DNA of 13,758 nt, from contig CAZXFL010000033.1 in NCBI GenBank assembly GCA_964640385.1, positions 1-13,758 of the forward strand. Reading direction: 5' to 3'. The DNA is from JBBDIK01 sp964640385 (GTDB lineage Bacteria; Actinomycetota; UBA4738; JBBDHU01). Made by a program: the position numbers and the translations under genes. Of this stretch, positions 1-6,247 are shown piece after piece (positions within the stretch are counted from its first letter, which is position 1; every line of letters begins with the position of its first letter). The notes beneath the pieces are model-generated. The model was not told where the DNA came from. It saw only the letters and a list, made by a program, of their open reading frames with translations, and did no database searches.

Positions 1-107
1 GCGGTACATGTCGTTGCCGCCGCCACCGGCGAAGCAAGGGTGAGCCCAACGACGATCAGGGCAAGGGTGGAGACTCCTGCGAGCGGACGTGCGAATCGCT
101 TCCTCAT
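1..107 (-). CDS. N-terminus of an exported protein, cut by window edge
   Basis: The ATG at 107-105 opens a frame that runs off the left edge, giving 35 residues. They form a textbook Sec signal peptide: a basic n-region (MRKRFARP), a hydrophobic core (LALIVVGLTLA) and an Ala-rich end (SPVAAATT) where signal peptidase I could cut. A purine-rich GGGAGAGAG lies about 5 bases before the ATG and serves as Shine-Dalgarno. A Cys follows shortly after the possible cleavage site, but no clear lipobox precedes it. The mature protein is outside the window, so no function can be given. The gene lies downstream of the tRNA trio on the same strand. Confidence 0.75.
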   Translation of the reverse strand, partial: MRKRFARPLAGVSTLALIVVGLTLASPVAAATTCT

Positions 108-309
108 GACGGCTCTCTCCCTAGAGGGGATAACATCGGCTCGTGGCACGACAATCGCCGCTCGTGAAGGAGATGCAAGCACCACATCGGCGACCGCTCG
201 CTATCGAGCACCCTACGGAGGTCCGCCGAGCAACGCAACCTAGATAGGGAACGGGATTCCACCAGGATTGACCCACCCTGTACGTCGTACGACAAGTTGG
301 GCCTTGTGT
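108..309. other. Intergenic gap between exported-protein gene and tRNA-Val
   Basis: I see no convincing gene here. Two small symmetric elements are present: GCTCG-N4-CGAGC at 196-209 and the palindrome GTCGTACGAC at 284-293. On the minus strand the promoter of the exported-protein gene should lie here. The best -10 guess is TTATCC some 25 bases upstream of the ATG, without a good -35. Confidence 0.4.
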
Positions 310-384
310 TGGTGGGCGGTAGAGGATTTGAACCTCTGACCTCTTCCGTGTCAGGGAAGCGCTCTCCCCCTGAGCTAACCGCCC
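310..384 (-). tRNA. tRNA-Val (anticodon GAC)
   Basis: On the minus strand the acceptor arm pairs GGGCGGT (384-378) with ACCGCCC (320-314). The D-arm reads TAGCTCAGGGGGAGAGC. The anticodon stem CTTCC/GGAAG closes the loop CTGACAC with anticodon GAC, and the T-loop is TTCAAAT. The discriminator is A (313) and the CCA end is encoded (312-310). It is the last of three co-oriented tRNAs. The body is complete and looks functional. Confidence 0.95.
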
Positions 385-405
385 GTCTGGGGATGGTGCG
401 CAGTC

Positions 406-411
406 AGTCTA
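406..411 (-). promoter_or_regulatory. Putative -10 element (TAGACT) of tRNA-Val
   Basis: TAGACT on the minus strand lies 21 bases before the mature 5' end of tRNA-Val. The expected -35 would fall at the 3' end of tRNA-Cys, and no good TTGACA-like hexamer is visible there. The same hexamer precedes the other two tRNAs, which is the main support. Confidence 0.45.
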
Positions 412-432
412 GTGGCTGCATGCACACCTTCG

Positions 433-503
433 AGGCGGGGACCGGAATCGAACCGGTGTACGAGGCTTTGCAGGCCTCTGCCTAACCACTCGGCCACCCC
501 GCC
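433..503 (-). tRNA. tRNA-Cys (anticodon GCA)
   Basis: The acceptor pairs GGCGGGG (503-497) with CCCCGCC (440-434). The anticodon stem GAGGC/GCCTC closes the loop CTGCAAA with anticodon GCA, and the T-arm is ACCGGTTCGATTCCGGT. The discriminator is U (433), the known identity element for cysteinyl-tRNA synthetase. CCA is not encoded: the next bases read CGA, so the end must be added by the CCA enzyme, unlike the two flanking tRNAs. Confidence 0.95.
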
Positions 504-532
504 GGATCGGCACGACAACGCGCCGGTGAGGA

Positions 533-540
533 AGTCTATA
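533..540 (-). promoter_or_regulatory. Putative -10 element (TATAGACT) of tRNA-Cys
   Basis: The minus strand reads TATAGACT in an otherwise GC-rich gap, 29 bases before the mature tRNA-Cys. No strong -35 is visible at 16-18 bases upstream. It shares the TAGACT hexamer with the promoters proposed for tRNA-Gly and tRNA-Val. Confidence 0.4.
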
Positions 541-567
541 TGCAGGGTGCGGCGAGGCTCGAAGCCC

Positions 568-584
568 ACCGGCGCGACGCCGGT
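568..584 (-). terminator. GC-rich hairpin downstream of tRNA-Gly
   Basis: ACCGGCG-CGA-CGCCGGT is a perfect 7-bp stem with a 3-base loop, starting 6 bases after the encoded CCA of tRNA-Gly. No T-run follows, so it is a weak or non-canonical terminator at best, or a processing signal between tRNA-Gly and tRNA-Cys. Confidence 0.35.
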
Positions 585-589
585 TCAAC

Positions 590-665
<76 letters not shown>

Positions 666-678
666 GTGCGTAGAACCG

Positions 679-707
679 AGTCTAGGGGCTGCCGGGCGCC
701 CCTTCAA
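679..707 (-). promoter_or_regulatory. Promoter of tRNA-Gly (TTGAAG-N17-TAGACT)
   Basis: On the minus strand a -35 TTGAAG (707-702) and a -10 TAGACT (684-679) are separated by exactly 17 bases. The predicted start near 672 leaves a leader of about six bases before the mature tRNA. The spacer can fold as GGGGC...GCCCC, which could also act as a weak terminator after dut. It lies between the dut stop and the tRNA. Confidence 0.65.
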
Positions 708-736
708 CCGGCCGGGCTGCGCGGCGTCGCGCTCCT

Positions 737-1168
737 CTAGGCCCCCGTCGATCCGAATCCGCCTTCGCCGCGAGAGGTACCGGGCAGCTCGTCGACCCAT
801 GCAGCTTCGGCCTCGGGAACGGCGACGATCACGAGCTGGGCGATCCTGTCCCCTATGTCGATGGTGACCGGTGTCGACGGGTCCAGATTGACGACCGCGA
901 CGTGCACCTCGCCCCGGTAGCCGGCGTCGATCAGGCCCGGCGCGTTCGCGAGGGTCAGACCTTGCTTCGACGCAAGCCCGGAACGCGGAAGCAGCAGCCC
1001 GGCATGCCCCTCGGGGATCGCGACGGCAAACCCAGTCGGGATCGTCGCACGCTCCCCCGGCCCGACGACCACCCCCGACGCCGCGACGACGTCCATACCG
1101 GCATCACCAGGGTGAGCCCGCGACGGCAGCACGGCGCTCTCGCGGAGACGCCGGAAGGCAAGTCTCAT
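737..1168 (-). CDS. dut: dUTP diphosphatase (dUTPase)
   Basis: Hydrolyses dUTP to dUMP and pyrophosphate in the cytoplasm, keeping uracil out of DNA and supplying thymidylate synthesis. The 143-residue protein has the five trimeric-dUTPase motifs in order: DAGMD (22-26), PRSGLASK (61-68), GLIDAGYRG (78-86, Asp81 expected to be the catalytic base), RIAQLVI (108-114) and the Gly-rich RGEGGFGSTG (133-142) that closes over the substrate. A GTG at 1183 in the same frame would add five residues, but the ATG at 1168 has GAGGA eight to nine bases upstream and gives the usual family length. It starts 31 bases after the nrdJ stop on the same strand, so it is probably co-transcribed with nrdJ. This fits a shared role in dNTP-pool control. 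No anomalies seen. Confidence 0.95.
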   Translation of the reverse strand: MRLAFRRLRESAVLPSRAHPGDAGMDVVAASGVVVGPGERATIPTGFAVAIPEGHAGLLLPRSGLASKQGLTLANAPGLIDAGYRGEVHVAVVNLDPSTPVTIDIGDRIAQLVIVAVPEAEAAWVDELPGTSRGEGGFGSTGA

Positions 1169-1199
1169 GACGATGGTCCTCACGGCTCTAGACGTCCGG

Positions 1200-4100
1200 C
1201 TACGAGCAGCCGCTGGTCGCGCCGCACGCAGTACACACGTAGCACGACCCTGCCGGCTGCATCTTCCCGCCGCAGGAGTAGCACAGTGGCGCGTCGACGG
1301 CCTTCTGACTCGTCACGTCGGTCTTCTCGACGGGCTTGGGATGCAGATCGATGACCACCTGATCAGGATCCTCGGCGGGTACGGCCGCAGGCGCTTCCAC
1401 CGGTACCGCCGTACCGAACTCCTCAGCCGTCTCGTCGATGGTCGCCTTCTTCTCCTCGACGCTTCGGACCCCCAGCGCCTCCCGGGTTTCCGGAGGCAAG
1501 TAGTCCAGCGCCAGCCGGCGGAAGACGTAGTCCACGAGCGACGACGCGAACCGGATGTCCGGATCGTTCGTCATCCCCGAGGGCTCGAACTTCATGTTGA
1601 TGAACTTCGAGACGTAGGTCTCGAGCGGGACGCCGTATTGCAGGGCGATGGACACCGCGATCGCGAACGCGTCCATGACGCCCGACAGGGTCGAACCCTG
1701 CTTCGCGACCTTGAGGAACAGTTCCCCCATTCCGTCGTCGGGGTACTCCCCCGCGGTGATGTAGCCCTCGGCTTCCCCGACCTGGAACGACGTGGTGCGC
1801 GCCGGCCGTGACAGCGGCAAACGCCTGCGGACCGGCTGGGCCAGTTCCTTCGGCTCCGCGACCTCTGCACTCTTCTTCTTGTCGGCAGACAGCGGCTGCG
1901 CCACCTTGCAGTTGTTGCGGTAGATCGCGACCGCCTTCAGGCCCAGGTTCCAGCCCTCGACGAGGAGTTGCTCGACCTCTTCGACCGTCGCCTCCTCCGG
2001 CATGTTCACCGTTTTGGAGATCGCACCCGAGATGAATGGCTGCACCGCGCCCATCATGCGGACGTGGCCCATGTAGTGGATCGCCTGCTCACCCATCGAG
2101 GTGTCGAACACGGGATAGTGCTCCTCCTTGAGGTGCGGCGCCGCGGCAACCGAGTTGTGCTCGGCGATGTAGGCGACGATGTCCGCGGCCTGCATCTCGT
2201 CGTAGCCGAGGCGCGCCAGCGCCCGGGGGACGGTCTGGTTCACGATCTGCATCGTGCCGCCACCCACCAGCTTCTTCGTCTTGACCAGCGCCAGGTCCGG
2301 CTCGATGCCGGTGGTGTCACAGTCCATCATCAACCCGATGGTTCCGGTCGGCGCCAACACGCTGGCCTGCGCGTTCCGGTAGCCGTGCTGTTCACCTTCC
2401 GCCACGGCGTTGTCCCACACGCTGCGAGCGGCCGTGAGCATCCCCTCGGGCACCAGTTCGGCGTCGATCCCATCGACCGCGCCGCGGTGCTTCTTCATCA
2501 CGCGGATCATGGCGTCCCGGTTCGGCGCGTAGCCGGCGAACGGGCCCGTCTTCGAGGCCACCTTCGCGCTGGTGACATAGGAATGGCCGGTCATGATGGC
2601 GGTGATGGCCGCAGCCCACGCACGACCGGCGTCCGAGTCGTACGGGAGGCCCCGGGCCATCAAGAGCGCACCCAGGTTCGCATAGCCGATGCCGAGCTGG
2701 CGGAACGCGACCGCGTTCTGCCTGATGCGTTCGGTCGGATAGCTCGAGTTCCCTACGACGATCTCTTGAGCGGTGAAAACGACTTCAACCCCGCGCTTGA
2801 ACGAGGCGATGTCGAAGTTCCCGTCGGCATCGGCGAACCTGAGCAGGTTCAGCGACGCCAGGTTGCACGCCGAGTTGTCCAGATGCATGTATTCACTGCA
2901 GTTCGCTACCAACGTTCCATTCACCACGTATGAGTGATTCATCGGCTCAGCCAGGTTGTACGTCTGCTCGAATCCGTCCGCCTCCCGCGAAACCAGGTGA
3001 GAGGCCCTTCCGGTCCGATAGGAGTGGTGGTTCTGGACCTGTAGCGCGTTCTTGATCAGTTTTCGAGAGAGCCCGAACCCCACGAGTCCAAGGAAGAGCG
3101 CGACGCTCTCCCCGAAGATACGCAGGTCGAATGTGCGACCCTCGGACACGTACTCGACCGTGCGTCCATCACCCTTCCGCGTGTAGGTGAAGGAACGGGG
3201 CTGGCGGCCGGTTACATCATAGATCCGGCAGCGGATGCCCAACGTGCTTAGAAGCATCTGGACTCCGTGCAGAAGGCCGCGAGACTTGCTTCCCAGTCCG
3301 ACGTAGCGGGTGCCATTCGATAGGTCGACCGCGCATCCGTCCGCATCGAACAGCCCGCGTAGGAAAGCCGCGGCGATCTCCGTCGGGGCTTCGAACACGC
3401 TCCAGGGCACCTCCTTGGTCGCCGCCCGGCCGGTCTTCACGCCGAGCGTCTCGAAGAACCGCGCGAGTGCGCGCCGCGAGAGCCTGAGCTGCACGGTGCC
3501 GTTGGCCTGGACGCTCGGCTTCGGTTCACGGCCTCCGTTGATCCGCGTCAGGAGTTCGAGATGCCGCGGGAGTATCTCTTCCTGATCTTCCTTCGACCCG
3601 TACACCGTCGTCACCACGTTCCCGCTGACGCACCCATCCCCCACCAGCCACCCGAGGTAGTGGGCGAGATCCTCGTCCCACTTCTCTGGCAACGCCAGCG
3701 GCCGGTTCCAGTCACCCCGAACCGCATATGCCCGCACATCTGTCGCCACCGGTAGCCGGTGATCAGCCATGACTGCAGGAGTGGACTGGTCGAGGAACGG
3801 GACCTCGTCGGCCTCCGTGAGTTCGTCCGCCCGCACCCAGCCACGGTTCAGGCTCCATAGCCGGTGGTTGGGTGTGCAGCGGATCTCGCGCCCATCGCTG
3901 AATCGCAGGCGCAGGATCTCCTTCACGCCGTTCACCATGATCTGACTCGGGCGAGAGAGCCGAACGGCGGAGCTCCCGGACTCCGGATCCGTCGTGTCGG
4001 AGGTGTATACCTCGAAGGTCTCTCCGAGGGTCGAGCGCCGAACGAGCTCATCGAACCTGATCAGCCCCTTGTCTGTATGCACCCGCATGTCTCCCGTGAA

Positions 4101-5177
4101 GCACGGATTCGACGCGTTGATCCGGCCGGAGGCAGGACACGTGTGCCACTCGTTGATAGTGGTGTCGTACTGCATCCCCGGGTCCGCACACTCCCATGCG
4201 GCTTGCGCGATGTCGCGCATCAGGTCGCGCGCGCGGACGGTCTCGGCCGCCTCCCCGGTGGTGACGGCCTTCAGCGCCCAGTCGCGATCCTCGAGGAAGG
4301 CCTGCATGAACTCGTCGGTGACGCGCACCGAGTTGTTGGCATTCTGGTACTGCACCGACGCGGAATCCTTGCCGTCCAGGTCCATGTCGAAGCCGGCGTC
4401 CTGCAGTGCGCGCGCCTTCTTCTCCTCGTTCGCCTTGCACCAGATGAACTCGCGCACGTCGGGATGGTCGACGTTCAGGATGACCATCTTGGCGGCGCGG
4501 CGCGTCTTGCCACCCGACTTGATCGTGCCGGCGCTGGCGTCGGCGCCGCGCATGAAGGAGACCGGCCCGGAGGCGGTCCCGCCGCCGGCAAGTGCCTCAC
4601 GGGACGACCGGATCGTCGACAGGTTGATCCCGGAACCGGATCCGCCCTTGAAGATCGTGCCCTCTTCGACGTACCAGTTCAGGATCGAGCTCATCTTGTC
4701 GTCCACCGCCAGGATGAAGCAGGCCGAGCACTGCTGCGGCGTGTCCGGCACGCCCACGTTGAACCACACCGGCGAGTTGAACGCGGCCTTCTGGTTCACC
4801 AGCAGGTGGGACAGCTCGTCGGCGAAGATCTGCGCGTCCTCGGTGGAACCGAAGTAGCCGTCCTTGACCCCCCAGCCCCGGATCGTGTCCACGACCCGGC
4901 TGACGAGCTGGCGGACGCTGGTTTCGCGCTGGGGCGTTCCGAGCGTGCCGCGGAAGTACTTCTGGGCGACGATGTTGGTGGCGTTCTGGGACCAGGACAC
5001 GGGGAACTCGACGTCGCGTTGCTCGAAGGCGTTCCCGCCCTCCTTGTAGTTGGGGATGATCGCGTCGCGCGTCTCCCACTCAACCTCGTCGAACGGGTGC
5101 ACCCCGTCCTTGGTGAAGTAGCGCTTGAACGCGAGTCCGCTGTGCTTGGCCTGAACGTCGGATTGCTTCGTCGCCAC
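1200..5177 (-). CDS. nrdJ: Adenosylcobalamin-dependent class II ribonucleotide reductase, intein-containing precursor
   Basis: Reduces ribonucleotides to deoxyribonucleotides using a thiyl radical made with adenosylcobalamin; class II enzymes need no oxygen and no separate radical subunit. The 1325-residue precursor consists of an N-extein (1-358), an intein (359-759) and a C-extein (760-1325); the mature enzyme would be 924 residues. Visible landmarks are the redox Cys region QCSACFIL (Cys153 best candidate), the loop GGSGSGINLS (about 178-187), NP|CSE with the thiyl-radical Cys760, the second redox Cys771 (SACNLASLNL), a PTGTIG motif, a TSCPD-like domain (about 1130-1223) and a C-terminal Cys cluster (1299, 1302, 1312, 1315, 1318, 1324) for reductant delivery. 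The frame is open to 5336, but GTG at 5177 is chosen: AGAAGGGGG lies just upstream and the extra 53 residues look like leader sequence. It follows nrdR and precedes dut. Confidence 0.95.
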   Translation of the reverse strand: MATKQSDVQAKHSGLAFKRYFTKDGVHPFDEVEWETRDAIIPNYKEGGNAFEQRDVEFPVSWSQNATNIVAQKYFRGTLGTPQRETSVRQLVSRVVDTIRGWGVKDGYFGSTEDAQIFADELSHLLVNQKAAFNSPVWFNVGVPDTPQQCSACFILAVDDKMSSILNWYVEEGTIFKGGSGSGINLSTIRSSREALAGGGTASGPVSFMRGADASAGTIKSGGKTRRAAKMVILNVDHPDVREFIWCKANEEKKARALQDAGFDMDLDGKDSASVQYQNANNSVRVTDEFMQAFLEDRDWALKAVTTGEAAETVRARDLMRDIAQAAWECADPGMQYDTTINEWHTCPASGRINASNPCFTGDMRVHTDKGLIRFDELVRRSTLGETFEVYTSDTTDPESGSSAVRLSRPSQIMVNGVKEILRLRFSDGREIRCTPNHRLWSLNRGWVRADELTEADEVPFLDQSTPAVMADHRLPVATDVRAYAVRGDWNRPLALPEKWDEDLAHYLGWLVGDGCVSGNVVTTVYGSKEDQEEILPRHLELLTRINGGREPKPSVQANGTVQLRLSRRALARFFETLGVKTGRAATKEVPWSVFEAPTEIAAAFLRGLFDADGCAVDLSNGTRYVGLGSKSRGLLHGVQMLLSTLGIRCRIYDVTGRQPRSFTYTRKGDGRTVEYVSEGRTFDLRIFGESVALFLGLVGFGLSRKLIKNALQVQNHHSYRTGRASHLVSREADGFEQTYNLAEPMNHSYVVNGTLVANCSEYMHLDNSACNLASLNLLRFADADGNFDIASFKRGVEVVFTAQEIVVGNSSYPTERIRQNAVAFRQLGIGYANLGALLMARGLPYDSDAGRAWAAAITAIMTGHSYVTSAKVASKTGPFAGYAPNRDAMIRVMKKHRGAVDGIDAELVPEGMLTAARSVWDNAVAEGEQHGYRNAQASVLAPTGTIGLMMDCDTTGIEPDLALVKTKKLVGGGTMQIVNQTVPRALARLGYDEMQAADIVAYIAEHNSVAAAPHLKEEHYPVFDTSMGEQAIHYMGHVRMMGAVQPFISGAISKTVNMPEEATVEEVEQLLVEGWNLGLKAVAIYRNNCKVAQPLSADKKKSAEVAEPKELAQPVRRRLPLSRPARTTSFQVGEAEGYITAGEYPDDGMGELFLKVAKQGSTLSGVMDAFAIAVSIALQYGVPLETYVSKFINMKFEPSGMTNDPDIRFASSLVDYVFRRLALDYLPPETREALGVRSVEEKKATIDETAEEFGTAVPVEAPAAVPAEDPDQVVIDLHPKPVEKTDVTSQKAVDAPLCYSCGGKMQPAGSCYVCTACGATSGCS
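2901..4103 (-). other. Intein with LAGLIDADG homing endonuclease, within NrdJ
   Basis: A 401-residue protein-splicing element that excises itself and ligates the flanking NrdJ halves. Cys1 starts block A (CFTGDMRV). Block B has TPNH at intein residues 77-80. Two DOD endonuclease motifs are present, LGWLVGDG (150-157) and LRGLFDADG (248-256), with acidic residues Asp156 and Asp255 retained, so the endonuclease may be active. The C-terminal blocks are YNLAEPMNHSYVVNG (382-396) and LVAN, ending at Asn401, followed by Cys+1 of the extein. The usual penultimate His is Ala400, a known but less common variant. Removing the intein restores NPCSEYMHL, the conserved NrdJ active-site segment, so both junctions are well fixed. 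The frame is intact throughout. Confidence 0.95.
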
Positions 5178-5254
5178 TGAGAAACCCCCTTCTTCCCCTC
5201 GGGAACGCGTCGTCCCTGATGCTCGTCTGGTTGCTGACCCTCGCCCGGAGGCGT

Positions 5255-5274
5255 GAATCACGGCCTTGTGATTC
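5255..5274. promoter_or_regulatory. Perfect inverted repeat over the nrdJ -10/start region
   Basis: GAATCAC-N6-GTGATTC is a perfect 7-bp inverted repeat. It overlaps the proposed -10 (5276-5271) and the predicted transcription start near 5264. The position suits a repressor operator; the regulator is unknown. It matches neither the NrdR-box nor the SOS-box pattern. If transcripts from nrdR read through, it could also fold as an RNA hairpin. Confidence 0.5.
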
Positions 5275-5299
5275 TGCCTTCGCGCCCTTCCCGCGTCAA
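5271..5299 (-). promoter_or_regulatory. Promoter of nrdJ (TTGACG-N17-CAGAAT)
   Basis: On the minus strand TTGACG (5299-5294) and CAGAAT (5276-5271) are 17 bases apart. Transcription would start near 5264, giving a leader of about 87 bases before the GTG. The leader has a small TTCCC-GAG-GGGAA hairpin (5205-5193) just before the Shine-Dalgarno. An alternative promoter, GTGACA with TATTCC at 15-base spacing, lies between the NrdR boxes and cannot be excluded. Confidence 0.6.
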
Positions 5300-5307
5300 G
5301 AGGTTCC

Positions 5308-5355
5308 ACGGAATATGTAGTGGGTTTTCTTGTCACTCACCACTACATATAGTAT
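5308..5355. promoter_or_regulatory. Pair of NrdR boxes upstream of nrdJ
   Basis: Two 16-bp sites match the published NrdR-box consensus acaCwAtATaTwGtgt. The site at 5308-5323 matches at 12 of 16 positions and the site at 5340-5355 at 13 of 16. Their centres are 32 bp apart, about three helical turns, as is typical for cooperative NrdR binding. The distal site ends just beyond the nrdR stop codon. They lie upstream of the proposed nrdJ -35. Confidence 0.85.
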
Positions 5356-5356
5356 C

Positions 5357-5833
5357 TCACGCCGATGGGCGGTTGGCAGCCGTTTCCTTCTTCTGCAGGA
5401 TCCCCGCCTCGCGTTCGAAGTCGGTGACCTCCTGGAAGTCCTTGTAGACACTGGCGAAGCGCATGTAGGCGACCTGGTCGAGCTTGGCCAGCCGCGCGAG
5501 CACCTCGACGCCGACCTGATCGGTTGTGACCTCGGGACCCTTGCGGCGCAAGCGTTCCTCAACGCGATCGACCGCCGCCTCCACCTGGCCTTCGTCGATG
5601 GGCCGGTTCTTGGTGGCTTTGCGGATGCCGGCTGCAACCTTCTCGCGGTCGAACGGCTCCTTGGACCCGTCGCGCTTGACCACCATGCGACCGAGGTCGT
5701 CATTCCGCTCGAAGGTAGTGAAGCGCCGGCTGCACGCCCGGCATTCGCGCCGCCGCCGCACGGCCCGTCCTTGCTCCACGACCCTCGAATCGATGACTCG
5801 ATCATCGTCTGCGTCACACCAGATGCACCGCAT
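5357..5833 (-). CDS. nrdR: Transcriptional repressor NrdR
   Basis: Nucleotide-sensing repressor of ribonucleotide reductase genes. The 158-residue protein has a zinc-ribbon DNA-binding domain with Cys3, Cys6, Cys31 and Cys34, and the conserved segment VIDSRVVEQGRAVRRRREC between the pairs. An ATP-cone domain covers about residues 49-139, starting VVKRDGSKEPFDREK. Length is normal for the family. The ATG at 5833 is preceded by GTGGAGGG. It is upstream of nrdJ on the same strand, and NrdR boxes lie both in front of it and in front of nrdJ. This indicates autoregulation and control of nrdJ. NrdR normally binds (d)ATP in the cone and represses when dATP is high; that part is family knowledge. Confidence 0.97.
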   Translation of the reverse strand: MRCIWCDADDDRVIDSRVVEQGRAVRRRRECRACSRRFTTFERNDDLGRMVVKRDGSKEPFDREKVAAGIRKATKNRPIDEGQVEAAVDRVEERLRRKGPEVTTDQVGVEVLARLAKLDQVAYMRFASVYKDFQEVTDFEREAGILQKKETAANRPSA

Positions 5834-5842
5834 CGCCCTCCA

Positions 5843-5890
5843 CCACCATATCTTGTGGTCGGGCGGACGCTACCCCACAACATGTTCGAG
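5843..5890. promoter_or_regulatory. Pair of NrdR-box-like sites in the nrdR promoter
   Basis: The site at 5843-5858 matches the NrdR-box consensus at 12 of 16 positions. The site at 5875-5890 matches at 9 of 16, mainly in the central ACAATATGTT-like core. Their centres are 32 bp apart, the same spacing as at nrdJ. One site fills the -35/-10 spacer and the other lies just after the predicted start, a classic place for repression. The second site is weak on its own; the spacing is the main support. Confidence 0.65.
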
Positions 5891-5895
5891 GTCAA
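5867..5895 (-). promoter_or_regulatory. Promoter of nrdR (TTGACC-N17-TAGCGT)
   Basis: On the minus strand TTGACC (5895-5890) and TAGCGT (5872-5867) are 17 bases apart. The predicted start near 5860 leaves a leader of about 27 bases, long enough for the GGAGG-type ribosome site before the ATG at 5833. It lies in the 82-base gap after the LysM gene. Confidence 0.65.
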
Positions 5896-5915
5896 CACGC
5901 CGCATCGTCTCGGTG

Positions 5916-6203
5916 CTAGCCCGGGATGAGCAGGATCTGCCCGGGATGGAGGCCGCCGACGTCGACGCCCGCGTTCGCCTCGAGGATCTCATCGACCCCG
6001 TAGCGCGGGTTCTCGTGCGTACGCCCGGCGATCCCCCACAGGGTGTCGTCGGGCTGCACGACATAGCGATGGGCCCTGGGGGGTGCCTGCGAGGTTTCCG
6101 TGCCTGCCGCCGCACGGGCGACCGGCACCACAAGCACCGTCAGCACCATGAGCGTGATGGCACGCCGTCTGCGCATCCGGAAGCGAACACCTGTTCGAGT
6201 CAT
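5916..6203 (-). CDS. SOS-induced LysM-domain cell-division inhibitor (YneA/ChiZ/DivS type)
   Basis: A 95-residue protein with a very basic N-terminus (RMRRRR at 9-14), one hydrophobic segment (about 15-34) and a LysM peptidoglycan-binding domain (about 46-94; YVVQPDDTLWGIA near its start, LHPGQILLIPG at its end). It has no catalytic domain. Divergent position to lexA, between lexA and nrdR, is that of Rv2719c/ChiZ in Mycobacterium and divS in Corynebacterium; B. subtilis yneA is also beside lexA. Those proteins delay division during the SOS response, which is the inferred role here. The frame is open to 6281, but ATG at 6203 is chosen because the promoter places the transcription start on or beside it. 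An alternative ATG at 6176 would remove nine residues. ARAAAG after the core may allow signal peptidase cleavage, so anchored versus released is open. Confidence 0.8.
   Translation of the reverse strand: MTRTGVRFRMRRRRAITLMVLTVLVVPVARAAAGTETSQAPPRAHRYVVQPDDTLWGIAGRTHENPRYGVDEILEANAGVDVGGLHPGQILLIPG
6184..6197. promoter_or_regulatory. LexA (SOS) box A, inside the LysM gene start
   Basis: CGAAC-ACCT-GTTCG is a perfect match to the actinobacterial/Firmicutes LexA site CGAAC-N4-GTTCG. It covers codons 3 to 7 of the LysM gene if that starts at 6203, downstream of the predicted transcription start. Confidence 0.9.
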
Positions 6204-6209
6204 GGCCCT

Positions 6210-6238
6210 ATGCTGGCCGAACAGATGTTCGAAGTCAA
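6210..6238 (-). promoter_or_regulatory. Promoter of the LysM gene (TTGACT-N17-CAGCAT), probably leaderless
   Basis: On the minus strand TTGACT (6238-6233) and CAGCAT (6215-6210) are 17 bases apart. Seven bases after the -10 comes the A of the ATG at 6203, so the mRNA would be leaderless. This agrees with the poor Shine-Dalgarno there. LexA box B fills the spacer. Confidence 0.65.
6218..6231. promoter_or_regulatory. LexA (SOS) box B, in the LysM promoter spacer
   Basis: CGAAC-AGAT-GTTCG is a perfect LexA site lying exactly between the -35 and -10 of the LysM promoter. Its centre is 34 bp from box A and 30 bp from box C. Bound LexA would block RNA polymerase directly. Confidence 0.93.
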
Positions 6239-6247
6239 GCGATTCCT

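Noticed and set aside
3864..5180. 438-residue plus-strand frame antisense to nrdJ
   Set aside because: It is a long GC-driven shadow of NrdJ and its intein, with no recognisable domain and no ribosome site.
5178..5336. In-frame 53-residue N-terminal extension of NrdJ, and a possible cobalamin riboswitch in this leader
   Set aside because: The extension is basic and low-complexity and starts next to the NrdR boxes; the GTG at 5177 has a good ribosome site. No B12-box-like conserved sequence could be found in the leader, and about 87 bases after the predicted start is too short for the usual riboswitch.
5877..5890. Possible fourth LexA box upstream of nrdR (TCGAACATGTTG on the minus strand)
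   Set aside because: Only the CGAAC half is present; the GTTCG half is missing at the right spacing. The site fits better as the weaker NrdR box, 32 bp from its partner.
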